From: Leifsonia sp. Root112D2
GTDB lineage: Bacteria; Actinomycetota; Actinomycetes; Actinomycetales; Microbacteriaceae
Direction: 5' to 3'
Assembly (NCBI RefSeq): GCF_001424905.1
Contig: NZ_LMCU01000002.1
Location: 124,001 to 188,000 of the forward strand
Length of the DNA stretch: 64,000 bases
Positions 23,845 to 31,468 of this stretch are shown here, piece by piece. How positions within the stretch are numbered: the stretch's first letter is position 1; each line of letters begins with the position of its first letter. A model generated the notes under the pieces. The model ran no database searches, was not told the DNA's origin, and saw only the letters and a list, made by a program, of their open reading frames with translations. Both the position numbers and the translations under genes were made by a program.

Positions 23845-26346
23845 TCACACGTTGTCGCTGCCGGTGTCGTCGTTGCGGAAGGTGCCCTGCCGCTCACCGG
23901 CCCACGTCCATGCGGCGACGTCGGGAATGTCCTCGCCATGCGCACGGGTGTATTCGCGGGCACGCAGCCGTGAATCCTGCATGTCCTGGCGCAGGGCGGC
24001 CTCCCTCGCGCCCAAGCCGGGAACCCGGTCAATGACATCCATCACCAAGTGGTACCGATCGAGATCGTTGAGCATCACCATGTCGAACGGCGTGGTGGTC
24101 GTTCCTTCCTCGATGTAGCCGCGCACGTGCAGATTGTCGTGGCCGTGGCGGCGATACGTCAGGCGATGAATCAGCCAGGGGTAGCCGTGATAGGCGAAGA
24201 TGACCGGCTTATCCGTAGTGAAGATCGCGTCGTACTCACCGTCGCCCAGCCCGTGTGGATGCTCACCCTCGCTTTGTAACCGCATCAGGTCGACGACATT
24301 GACCACACGCACCTTCAGTGTGGGCACACGCTCCCGCAGAATGGATGCCGCGGCGAGAATCTCGAGGGTCGGAACGTCCCCGGCTGCCGCGAGTACAACA
24401 TCCGGCTCCTCACCGGCCTGCTCAGTGCCGGCCCATTCCAGCAGCCCCAGCCCACGCGTGCAATGCTCCACCGCCTGCTGCATCGTGAGCCAATTCGCCG
24501 CAGGCTGCTTGCCGGCGACCACAACGTTCACGTAGTCAACCGAGCGCAGGCAGTGATCGTAGGTCGAGAGCAGGGTGTTCGCATCGAACGGCAAATAGAC
24601 GCGCACCACATCTGCTTTCTTGTTCACGACATGGTCGATGAAACCCGGATCCTGGTGCGACAAACCGTTATTGTCCTGGCGCCAGACGTGCGAGCTGAGC
24701 AGGTAGTTCAGCGATGAAATCGGTCGGCGCCACGGTATCTTCCGTGTTGTCTTCAGCCATTTGGCGTGCTGGTTGAACATCGAATCGACGATGTGGACGA
24801 ATGCCTCGTAGGAGTTGATCACGCCATGACGGCCGGTGAGGAGATAGCCTTCGAGCCAGCCCTGGCACTGGTGCTCGCTGAGCATCTCCATCACCCGGCC
24901 CGCTCGGGCCAGATGGTTGTCGTCGTCGATCGGCCAAGATTCCGCATTCCACTGTTTGTCGGTCACTTCGAAGACAGCATCGAGCCGGTTGGACGCGGTT
25001 TCATCCGGGCCGAAGATGCGGAAATTGTCGGGGTTCGCAACGATCACGTCGCGCAACCATCCCCCGAGCACCCGAGTCGCCTCGCTGATCGATCCGCCCG
25101 GCGCGGGCACGTCGACGGCGTAGTCGCGGAAGTCCGGCAGTCTCAGCTCCTGCCGTAGCAGGCCGCCGTTCGCCACGGGGTTCGCGCTCATGCGCAGATC
25201 GCCTTCCGGGGCGAGGGCGGTGGCGAGCGTGACCAGGGCGCCGTTCTCGTCGAAGAGTTCTTCAGGTCGATACGAACGCATCCAACTTTCGAGCAGCCGC
25301 GTGTGTTCCTCAGTGTCGCGGGCGTCCAGCAGCGGAACCTGATGCGAGCGCCAGTTGTTTTCAGCCGGGTGCCCGTCGATCTCTGCAGGGCACGTCCACC
25401 CCTTGGGCGTGCGCATGATGATCATCGGCCAGGCCGGGCGATCCGTCAGGGTGCCGGATGCGGCATCCGCCTTGATTCGCGCAATCTGGTTGAGCACCGT
25501 ATCGAGGGTCGCGGCGAAGCGCTTGTGCACCTCGATCGGATCTTCGCCGTCGAATCCGCCGGACACCAGGTACGGTGTGTGACCGTAGCCGCGCATGAGG
25601 TCGAGCAGTTCGGCCTCGGGGACGCGCGCGAGCACCGTCGGATTGGCGATCTTGTAGCCATTGAGGTGCAGAATCGGGAGCACGACGCCATCGTGCAGCG
25701 GGTCGATGAACTTGTTCGAGTGCCAACTGGTCGCCAGTGGGCCGGTCTCCGCCTCGCCGTCACCGACAACCGCAGCGACAAGCAGGCCCGGGTTGTCGAA
25801 TGCCGCGCCGTAGGCATGGGAGAGGGAGTAGCCGAGTTCGCCGCCCTCGTGAATCGAGCCGGGCGTCTCGGGCGCGACGTGGCTAGGAATTCCACCGGGG
25901 AACGAGAACTGTCGAAAGAGCCGGCGAACACCGTCGGTGCTGTGATCGATTGTGTTGTAGACCTCGCTGTAGGTGCCGTCGAGATAAGCGTTGGCCACCA
26001 TGCCCGGGCCGCCGTGGCCAGGGCCGGCCACATAGATGGTGTTGAGGGAACGCTCCTGAATGACGCGGTTCAGATGCGCGTAGATGAAGTTGAGTCCGGG
26101 CGTGGTTCCCCAGTGACCGAGGAGGCGCGGCTTGATGTGATCCCGGCTGAGTGGCTGCCGAAGCAGTGGATTGTCCAGGAGATAGATCTGACCGATCGAC
26201 AAATAGTTGGCCGCTCTCCACCACGTATTCAGCTGGTGCAAAGTCTGGGCGCTGAACTCTCGCACTTCTCGATACGGCCACGCGTCGGTCCCCAGCCGAC
26301 CGGGAGAAGAATCGATCTGGTCGTTGGACGAATCAACAGTACTCAT
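23845..26346 (-). CDS. xfp: Xylulose-5-P/fructose-6-P phosphoketolase
   Basis: 833 residues, full length for the family. It splits xylulose-5-P or fructose-6-P with phosphate into acetyl-phosphate plus glyceraldehyde-3-P or erythrose-4-P, using thiamine diphosphate. Family signatures are GHWGTTPGLNFIYAHLNR, YVAGPGHGGPGM, VVGDGEAETGPLATSWHSNK and LHLNGYKIANPTVL, with a C-terminal ETGRHG-like segment (LTGRHGVINSYEAF). Acetyl-phosphate lets the cell make ATP without respiration, which fits control by the DevR-like box 35 nt upstream. Confidence 0.95.
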   Translation of the reverse strand: MSTVDSSNDQIDSSPGRLGTDAWPYREVREFSAQTLHQLNTWWRAANYLSIGQIYLLDNPLLRQPLSRDHIKPRLLGHWGTTPGLNFIYAHLNRVIQERSLNTIYVAGPGHGGPGMVANAYLDGTYSEVYNTIDHSTDGVRRLFRQFSFPGGIPSHVAPETPGSIHEGGELGYSLSHAYGAAFDNPGLLVAAVVGDGEAETGPLATSWHSNKFIDPLHDGVVLPILHLNGYKIANPTVLARVPEAELLDLMRGYGHTPYLVSGGFDGEDPIEVHKRFAATLDTVLNQIARIKADAASGTLTDRPAWPMIIMRTPKGWTCPAEIDGHPAENNWRSHQVPLLDARDTEEHTRLLESWMRSYRPEELFDENGALVTLATALAPEGDLRMSANPVANGGLLRQELRLPDFRDYAVDVPAPGGSISEATRVLGGWLRDVIVANPDNFRIFGPDETASNRLDAVFEVTDKQWNAESWPIDDDNHLARAGRVMEMLSEHQCQGWLEGYLLTGRHGVINSYEAFVHIVDSMFNQHAKWLKTTRKIPWRRPISSLNYLLSSHVWRQDNNGLSHQDPGFIDHVVNKKADVVRVYLPFDANTLLSTYDHCLRSVDYVNVVVAGKQPAANWLTMQQAVEHCTRGLGLLEWAGTEQAGEEPDVVLAAAGDVPTLEILAAASILRERVPTLKVRVVNVVDLMRLQSEGEHPHGLGDGEYDAIFTTDKPVIFAYHGYPWLIHRLTYRRHGHDNLHVRGYIEEGTTTTPFDMVMLNDLDRYHLVMDVIDRVPGLGAREAALRQDMQDSRLRAREYTRAHGEDIPDVAAWTWAGERQGTFRNDDTGSDNV

Positions 26347-26350
26347 GGAG

Positions 26351-27574
26351 CTAGTCCATCACTCCGGGTCGGGCCTTTCTAGTGCCGAAAGTCCCACTGC
26401 CGAAGCGGCGGGCAATGACGCCCGTCGCCACAGCAGAGACCGCGACCGTGATCAGCGCTCCGAGGAGGAGCGCAGCGTCTTCGCCCGGCAGTAGCGTTCG
26501 GGTTTGGATGCCCAGGGTCACCGCTGCAACAGGCACGCCCAGCTGGCCGGCCGACGCGATCGCTTGCATCCACGGCAGGCCAACGAGCCGAGCGGAGAGA
26601 TGGGCGACGACCGCCCCGAGCCCAAGTGCGACACCGAGCAGAGCCATGGCCGGATGCCCCGCGAGGGTACCAAGATCGAGCGAGGCGCCGAGCCACACGA
26701 AGAACAACGGACCGAAGAATCCCTCGGTGATGCCGAACAACTGTCGGGCGAGGCGATGGGGTTCGCCGGCGGCCGAGAGCACGAGTCCCAGTGCGAAGCC
26801 GGCGATCATGATCGACAAGTTCGCGAACTGGGATATCGCACCGAAGGCGAACAGAACGAGCAGGCTGAACCGCAACTCCAGAGCGAACTGACGGCGTTCC
26901 GAATACTCGTGAAGGGTACGCCGCGCATCCGTTCTACTCAGCCGGGTCAGGACCGCTACGAGGATTCCGGCGGCCAAAGCGATCACCAGAGCGCCGAGCG
27001 CGGCCTCGAGCGCGCGCTCCGGCGCGAGGACCAGCGGGAGGGCCACGATGCAGACGATGTCCGCGATGGCGATCTGCGCGACCAGCTGAGCGGCTGAGCT
27101 GTGCTTGAGCCCGACCGAGTGCAGCATCGGCAGCACAAGGGCAGCCGATGACGAGGCGAGGAGAACGCCGTACAGGGCGGCGTGGCCCGTACCGAACGCG
27201 ACAGCCACGCCGAGCACCGCTGAGACCAAGCCAACCAGAATAGCGCCAAGAATCCCCCTCGGCAGCGCCGCGCGCACCGCGGCATCTCTCACCGGGATCT
27301 GCGAACCGACGACGACCATCGTCAGTCCGAAACCGATGTTCGCCAACAGCCGGAAGTCGCCGGCAGTTGGATCAACCAGCTGCAGCCCTGAGGTTCCGAT
27401 AAGCAGGCCTCCGGCTAACTCCCCCACTGCCACCGGAATGCGCCACGATGTGCGGGCTGCGAGGAGCGGCCCGAGCAGCCCAACAAGCACCACCAGCGCC
27501 AGCAGAGAAAAGCCCACGCGGCTCACATTACAGAGGGCACGGAGCCTCAGCAGTGCGGTGTCGGCTTCCGGCAT
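26351..27574 (-). CDS. CPA-family cation:proton antiporter
   Basis: 407 residues, nearly all membrane: about 12 helices of the Na+/H+ exchanger (Kef/CPA2) domain. Landmarks are VGELAGGLLIG, LLASSSAALVLPML and a FFGPLFFVWLGASLDLG helix. No C-terminal nucleotide-binding domain is present. It exchanges Na+ or K+ for H+ to control pH or ion balance. It ends 4 nt before xfp, and its last codons contain the xfp operator. No DevR-like box was found before this gene itself. Confidence 0.85.
   Translation of the reverse strand: MPEADTALLRLRALCNVSRVGFSLLALVVLVGLLGPLLAARTSWRIPVAVGELAGGLLIGTSGLQLVDPTAGDFRLLANIGFGLTMVVVGSQIPVRDAAVRAALPRGILGAILVGLVSAVLGVAVAFGTGHAALYGVLLASSSAALVLPMLHSVGLKHSSAAQLVAQIAIADIVCIVALPLVLAPERALEAALGALVIALAAGILVAVLTRLSRTDARRTLHEYSERRQFALELRFSLLVLFAFGAISQFANLSIMIAGFALGLVLSAAGEPHRLARQLFGITEGFFGPLFFVWLGASLDLGTLAGHPAMALLGVALGLGAVVAHLSARLVGLPWMQAIASAGQLGVPVAAVTLGIQTRTLLPGEDAALLLGALITVAVSAVATGVIARRFGSGTFGTRKARPGVMD
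26382..26395 (-). promoter_or_regulatory. DevR/DosR-like operator for xfp
   Basis: GGGACTTTCGGCAC on the minus strand, a consensus-perfect copy 35 nt upstream of the xfp start. It lies inside the last codons of the antiporter gene upstream, so operator and protein sequence are selected together. Confidence 0.7.
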
Positions 27575-27613
27575 GACTCCGGTCTGAGGACGAGGATGGC
27601 ATGTCGCCGCGCA

Positions 27614-28078
27614 TCATCTCGCTGCGAAGGTGCGCCCGGTGATCGCATCCGGAATGATTCGGACGTAATTGAACTTGTCCCCGGGTTGAGCCGGAACGAG
27701 GTGCAGGATGCCGGAGACTTCGATATCGTCATCGGCGGCCAGGCGCGTCGCCGTGCCTTTCAACACAACGCTGAACCATCTGCCTTCCTGCAGGCGCTCA
27801 ATCTGAATGGCGACGTGGGGATGCAACACGATGTCTTCCAGCTTTGTGCCGGGCGCGCTCCGAAAAAAGAGCTGTCGCTCGTTGACCAGGTAGTTGATGG
27901 GCATGATGTCGACGCCGACAGGCTGAGCTCGAAGGGCGAGATGGCCGATACCCGAGTCCCCGAGAATCTTCCAACACTCGACATGGGTCAATTCGCGGAT
28001 GTCCGAGTCCTGTGGGGCCATGGCCGCCGCGGGTCCACCGTCTGCGTCGTGGGGTCTGCTCTGCGTGGGGTTCTCCAT
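27614..28078 (-). CDS. PNPOx-like split-barrel flavin protein
   Basis: 154 residues from ATG 28078, which has GGGAGG nearby; longer frames run into the promoter. After a polar 30-residue start come LTHVECWKILGDSGIGHLAL, VDIMPINYLVNERQLFFRSA and GTKLEDIVLHPHVAIQIE. This is the same domain as the protein at 14873-15298, so the two are paralogues. It probably binds FMN or F420; substrate unknown. It is divergent from the SDR gene with a palindromic DevR-like box between them. Confidence 0.82.
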   Translation of the reverse strand: MENPTQSRPHDADGGPAAAMAPQDSDIRELTHVECWKILGDSGIGHLALRAQPVGVDIMPINYLVNERQLFFRSAPGTKLEDIVLHPHVAIQIERLQEGRWFSVVLKGTATRLAADDDIEVSGILHLVPAQPGDKFNYVRIIPDAITGRTFAAR

Positions 28079-28114
28079 GAACACAGCCTCCCTCGTAAGG
28101 CGATTGCTTATCAA

Positions 28115-28128
28115 GGGACCAAAGTCCC
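28115..28128. promoter_or_regulatory. Palindromic DevR/DosR-like operator (divergent promoter)
   Basis: GGGACCAAAGTCCC, the most symmetric copy in the window and very close to the core GGGACTWWAGTCCC of the mycobacterial DosR box. It is 36 nt upstream of the PNPOx-like gene and 65 nt upstream of the SDR gene, so it may activate both. Confidence 0.75.
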
Positions 28129-28193
28129 TGTAAGAGCCGCGCAGCTGACGCTTGACTTGCATGAAACACCGTGAAGTCAACCTAAGGATCGCC

Positions 28194-28955
28194 ATGTCAC
28201 ACGCTTCGTCAACACAACGTTTTGCCGGCAAGACCGTTATTGTCACCGGAGCCGGTTCAGGTATCGGACGCGCAACCGTCGTGCGCCTCGTGCAGGAGGG
28301 CGCCTCGGTCGTCGGCTCGGATGTTTCTCAAGAACGCCTTGACACGCTGGCAGCCGAACTCACCGCGAGCACCTTCGCGTCGGTCGTCGGAGATATCAGC
28401 AGCGAAGAGTCCATCCAACGCATTCTTGCCGCCGCAAACGGTCGAGTGGATGCATTGGCCAATGTTGCCGGCATCATGGACGGCTTCCTGCCTCCACACG
28501 AACTTGACGACGCCACCTGGGATCGGGTGATGAGCGTCAACCTCACGGCGGTCATGCGGCTCACCCGCGCAGTGCTTCCCCTGATGCGGGCGGCGAAGTC
28601 AGGCTCCATCGTCAACGTGAGTTCGGAAGCCGGCCTCCGTGGGTCTGCGGCAGGAAGCGCCTATACGACGTCGAAGCATGCGGTCATCGGATTCACCAAA
28701 AGCACGGCGTTCTTCTATTCCCCGGAAGGCATTCGTTGCAACGCGGTTGCGCCCGGAGCCGTCGCGACCAACATCGAGGCGCCCTTCCGGTCGGCGTTCG
28801 CGGGTGAGCGCCTCGGACCCTTCATGCAGGTGATGGTTCCGTCCGTTGCGACGGCGGAGCATCTTGCCGCGGCAATCACCTGGCTGTTGAGCGACGACTC
28901 GCTGAACGTCACGGGGGCGATTCTCGCCAGTGACGGCGGCTGGTCCGCTATCTAA
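28194..28955 (+). CDS. Short-chain dehydrogenase/reductase
   Basis: 253 residues from ATG 28194, with AAGGATC upstream. Classical SDR: VTGAGSGIGRA for NAD(P), NVAGIMDG, the catalytic Ser in VNVSSEAG and the Y-x3-K in SAYTTSKHAVIGF. The Asp in VGSDVS after the second strand suggests NAD preference. Substrate unknown. It shares a promoter region with the PNPOx-like gene and is therefore likely part of the hypoxia regulon. Confidence 0.88.
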   Translation: MSHASSTQRFAGKTVIVTGAGSGIGRATVVRLVQEGASVVGSDVSQERLDTLAAELTASTFASVVGDISSEESIQRILAAANGRVDALANVAGIMDGFLPPHELDDATWDRVMSVNLTAVMRLTRAVLPLMRAAKSGSIVNVSSEAGLRGSAAGSAYTTSKHAVIGFTKSTAFFYSPEGIRCNAVAPGAVATNIEAPFRSAFAGERLGPFMQVMVPSVATAEHLAAAITWLLSDDSLNVTGAILASDGGWSAI

Positions 28956-29077
28956 AGCGGTGGGGCAATCGTCGCAGCGAGCACACCCCGCGCGCAAGCC
29001 GCGGTGACGAATAGTGCGTGGTCGCGAGCTGCCCCAGAGCGGTGTGGCTGTCACAAAGGACTGTTCACGGGTCCAGT

Positions 29078-29470
29078 TTAAGAGACGGACGGGGTACGCA
29101 TCGTTTCCCCACCGCCGGCAGCTCCCGGCACGATGTGACGAGTCGGCTGTGCGCACAGCACGACCAAGACGATCGCCCCGGCGAAAGGCAGCAAGAGCCA
29201 GAAGATGTGTCCCCACGAATAAGCAGCGTCTCGCAAGCGCCGCACGGTGACGGCCAGGCTGGGGAGAAGGACTGCAATCCCCCACAATCCTGAGAGAGAG
29301 CCGGTCGAGAATCCGCCGCTCATGTTCACACCCCAAACCGGAACAGCGCTCAGCGCCATCGAGACGAGCGAGGTGAAGAGCACCCACCACCAGAATTCGC
29401 TGCGTCGAGCCATTCCATGGAAATCAGCGTATTTGGAGAAGACTGTTTGAATCGACTGACCGAATGACAT
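29078..29470 (-). CDS. DUF805 small membrane protein
   Basis: 130 residues, about three to four membrane helices, with the DUF805 hallmarks GMARRSEFWWW near the start and LAVTVRRLRDAAYSWG before the third helix. Function of the family is unknown. A consensus-perfect DevR-like box lies 65 nt upstream, which makes it a hypoxia-regulon candidate. Confidence 0.85.
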   Translation of the reverse strand: MSFGQSIQTVFSKYADFHGMARRSEFWWWVLFTSLVSMALSAVPVWGVNMSGGFSTGSLSGLWGIAVLLPSLAVTVRRLRDAAYSWGHIFWLLLPFAGAIVLVVLCAQPTRHIVPGAAGGGETMRTPSVS

Positions 29471-29535
29471 TGTTCATTCCCTTCGCTGCGCTTGCCCTAC
29501 CTATCAATTGGACCTCGCGCGGAATTTCGAGCACA

Positions 29536-29549
29536 GTGCCGAAAGTCCC
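29536..29549 (-). promoter_or_regulatory. DevR/DosR-like operator for the DUF805 gene
   Basis: GGGACTTTCGGCAC on the minus strand, identical to the copy before xfp, 65 nt upstream of the DUF805 start. Confidence 0.65.
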
Positions 29550-29665
29550 CCACGAAAATATCGACGTTCAAGCGCGAGGATACTGTGGGCCGCGCATGCA
29601 AAGGGATTGCCCGAATCGTCACCTTTCATGAGCTCCGGAATATGTGCGGCGCAGAGCCCGAGCAG

Positions 29666-30604
29666 TCAACGGTTCCGGTAGTAGTCGCGCCAGATCAGCC
29701 TGTGGAGCGGGATCAGCCGCGGTATCGAGCGAAGGCCCGGGATGAACGGCACCAAAGTGAGAAGTGCCGAGAGCACCAGCATCAGGCCAACGACGACCAG
29801 ATCGGCGTTGCCGAGGTTTCCGATCGCGGGCACCTGATACCAGAAGGAGAACAGCCAAAGCCACGACTGGCCGGGATAGTTGCCGGTCTCGTTCATCATT
29901 CCCCACTGGTCTCCGGTGAGGTGCTGGGCGGCCGCCAGGTTAGGAAAATAGGTGCCGTCGCCTAGGAAGAGAATCGTCGGCGTTGTGTTGGTGTTGAAGA
30001 TGCCGCCCTCATCCTGGATCACTCCGTCGAGTGCACCGCGGTTCGCCGCGGTGAGGAGACCCTCGGTGAGCGACGGCACCGGACCATACGCACCCCCGGC
30101 GACTTTCGCAGGACTGCCTCCCGGCGCTTTGGCAAGGGCTGCAACGTATGCAGCTGTCCACTTGTCCTGCTGTGCCGGGGTTGAGGCTTGCCAGCGGCTC
30201 AGCGCTGCCGTAGCCAGACGGAGTTTCTGCAGGGGCAGAGTGACAAATTCGCGGGCGGTGTCGATCGGCAACCGGGTTCCGGACAGGCTTTGAAGATCGA
30301 TTGGGCCGAGTGTCTGCGTCGCTCCCTGCGTCGTCGAATACGGTGGGCCGTACGACGCCGTGTCGGACGTACCACCGAGCTCCGCCGTTGCAGTCGCGAC
30401 GAAGTCGTTTGGAGCGGCTTTCGCCCACGATTGCAGGTTCACCGTCGGCTCGTCGGGAGAGCTGGCGACCGCGGCGAACCCGATAACGATCAGGCCGACA
30501 ACGACAACGCCGATCGTGAGTTCCTTGAAGAGGTCGTAGTCTCGCACAGCACCTCCCCATGGCCGCGTGGCCAAGTCGTGATCGGCCTTAGTGCGTCGTG
30601 ACAT
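29666..30604 (-). CDS. Cytochrome-b partner, membrane protein with large outside loop
   Basis: 312 residues from ATG 30604, overlapping the cytochrome b gene by 17 nt. One membrane helix near residue 35-55 is followed by about 200 residues likely outside the membrane (SSPDEPTVNLQSWAKAAPND), then two helices near the C-terminus and a basic tail RLIWRDYYRNR. The order suggests a fused anchor for a heme- or quinone-interacting domain, working with the cytochrome b encoded just upstream. No CxxCH heme motif is present. Exact function unknown. Confidence 0.7.
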   Translation of the reverse strand: MSRRTKADHDLATRPWGGAVRDYDLFKELTIGVVVVGLIVIGFAAVASSPDEPTVNLQSWAKAAPNDFVATATAELGGTSDTASYGPPYSTTQGATQTLGPIDLQSLSGTRLPIDTAREFVTLPLQKLRLATAALSRWQASTPAQQDKWTAAYVAALAKAPGGSPAKVAGGAYGPVPSLTEGLLTAANRGALDGVIQDEGGIFNTNTTPTILFLGDGTYFPNLAAAQHLTGDQWGMMNETGNYPGQSWLWLFSFWYQVPAIGNLGNADLVVVGLMLVLSALLTLVPFIPGLRSIPRLIPLHRLIWRDYYRNR

Positions 30605-31259
30605 CGGATGCCTCCTGTTCCGCGAGTTGCGCATCCGTCTCCGCCGCATCGAGGGGTGGAACGACCCCGTGTGCGCGAACGAGAATGACGTGCATGGCGA
30701 CGATGACCAGCACCGCCGCGGGCAGCAGCAGAATGTGCCACATGAGCATCTGCCCGAAGTCGGTGACGTTGAACCAGGCGCCGATACCGGATGCGTTCAG
30801 CGCGTCCTTCGCCTGGAACGCAATCCATTCGGAATCGAAATTGGTTTGCACCAGATAACCCGTGAACGCGGCGACGATCGAGACGAGGAACGAGAACACC
30901 CCCGTGATCCAGGTGAGCACGCGATGACCTCGCCACGCGGCCATCCAGAACTTGCCCCACAGGTGGATCACCATGAAGAAGAAGAAGAATTCGACGCTCC
31001 ACAGATGCACGCTGTTGACGAAGTGCCCCAGCGATGACAGGTGGTACCACATCGGCCCGTTCAGGCTGAGTACCGCCCCCGAAGCGATGATGAAGACGAG
31101 CGACGCGATGGCGCCCATGCCGAAGACGTAAATCCACGAGGCGACATAGCTGGGCTGAGTGTTGGGCAGAAGCTTCTCGGGCGGGAGTCGTTTCATCACC
31201 CAGCGTCGAGTGCGCCCCGTCCAGGACCGATCCGTTTCGGCCTCCTCGGGCGCGGTCAT
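30588..31259 (-). CDS. Cytochrome b N-terminal domain protein
   Basis: 223 residues, ATG 31259 overlapping the small upstream gene by ATGA. Four membrane helices; paired histidines HFVNSVHLWSVEFF / MVIHLWGKFWMAAWRGHR and MWHILLLPA / AMHVILVRAHG are placed as heme b ligands in the cytochrome bc1/b6 family. It lacks the C-terminal bc1 half, so it is a split or specialised cytochrome b. With the two flanking genes it forms a three-gene membrane redox unit behind a DevR-like box, presumably for electron transfer under low oxygen. Confidence 0.82.
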   Translation of the reverse strand: MTAPEEAETDRSWTGRTRRWVMKRLPPEKLLPNTQPSYVASWIYVFGMGAIASLVFIIASGAVLSLNGPMWYHLSSLGHFVNSVHLWSVEFFFFFMVIHLWGKFWMAAWRGHRVLTWITGVFSFLVSIVAAFTGYLVQTNFDSEWIAFQAKDALNASGIGAWFNVTDFGQMLMWHILLLPAAVLVIVAMHVILVRAHGVVPPLDAAETDAQLAEQEASDVTTH

Positions 31260-31420
31260 TTCGTGCGCCTTCCCCCAGGAAACGGCAGGATCAGCGCGAG
31301 TAGGAAGACCACCAGCATCGCGATGATCACGATCAGGTTGCCCAACTGAATTGAGAATATTCCCCAACTGAGGAAGACCCCGCTGTCGGCCGACGCTTTC
31401 AACAGTGTGAGCAACATCAT
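31256..31420 (-). CDS. 54-residue membrane protein, first gene of the cytochrome b unit
   Basis: Starts with two ATG codons and has one strong membrane helix (LGNLIVIIAMLVVFLLALIL) followed by PFPGGRRTK. The stop overlaps the cytochrome b start as ATGA, so it is translationally coupled. It starts 51 nt after the DevR-like box at 31472. Such short subunits often stabilise small cytochrome complexes. No family recognised, but position, coupling and composition make it a real gene. Confidence 0.7.
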   Translation of the reverse strand: MMLLTLLKASADSGVFLSWGIFSIQLGNLIVIIAMLVVFLLALILPFPGGRRTK

Positions 31421-31468
31421 GGTCGTATCCCTTCTTTCGCCGAGATTAGGCTCGACCGGCTCGCGCAG

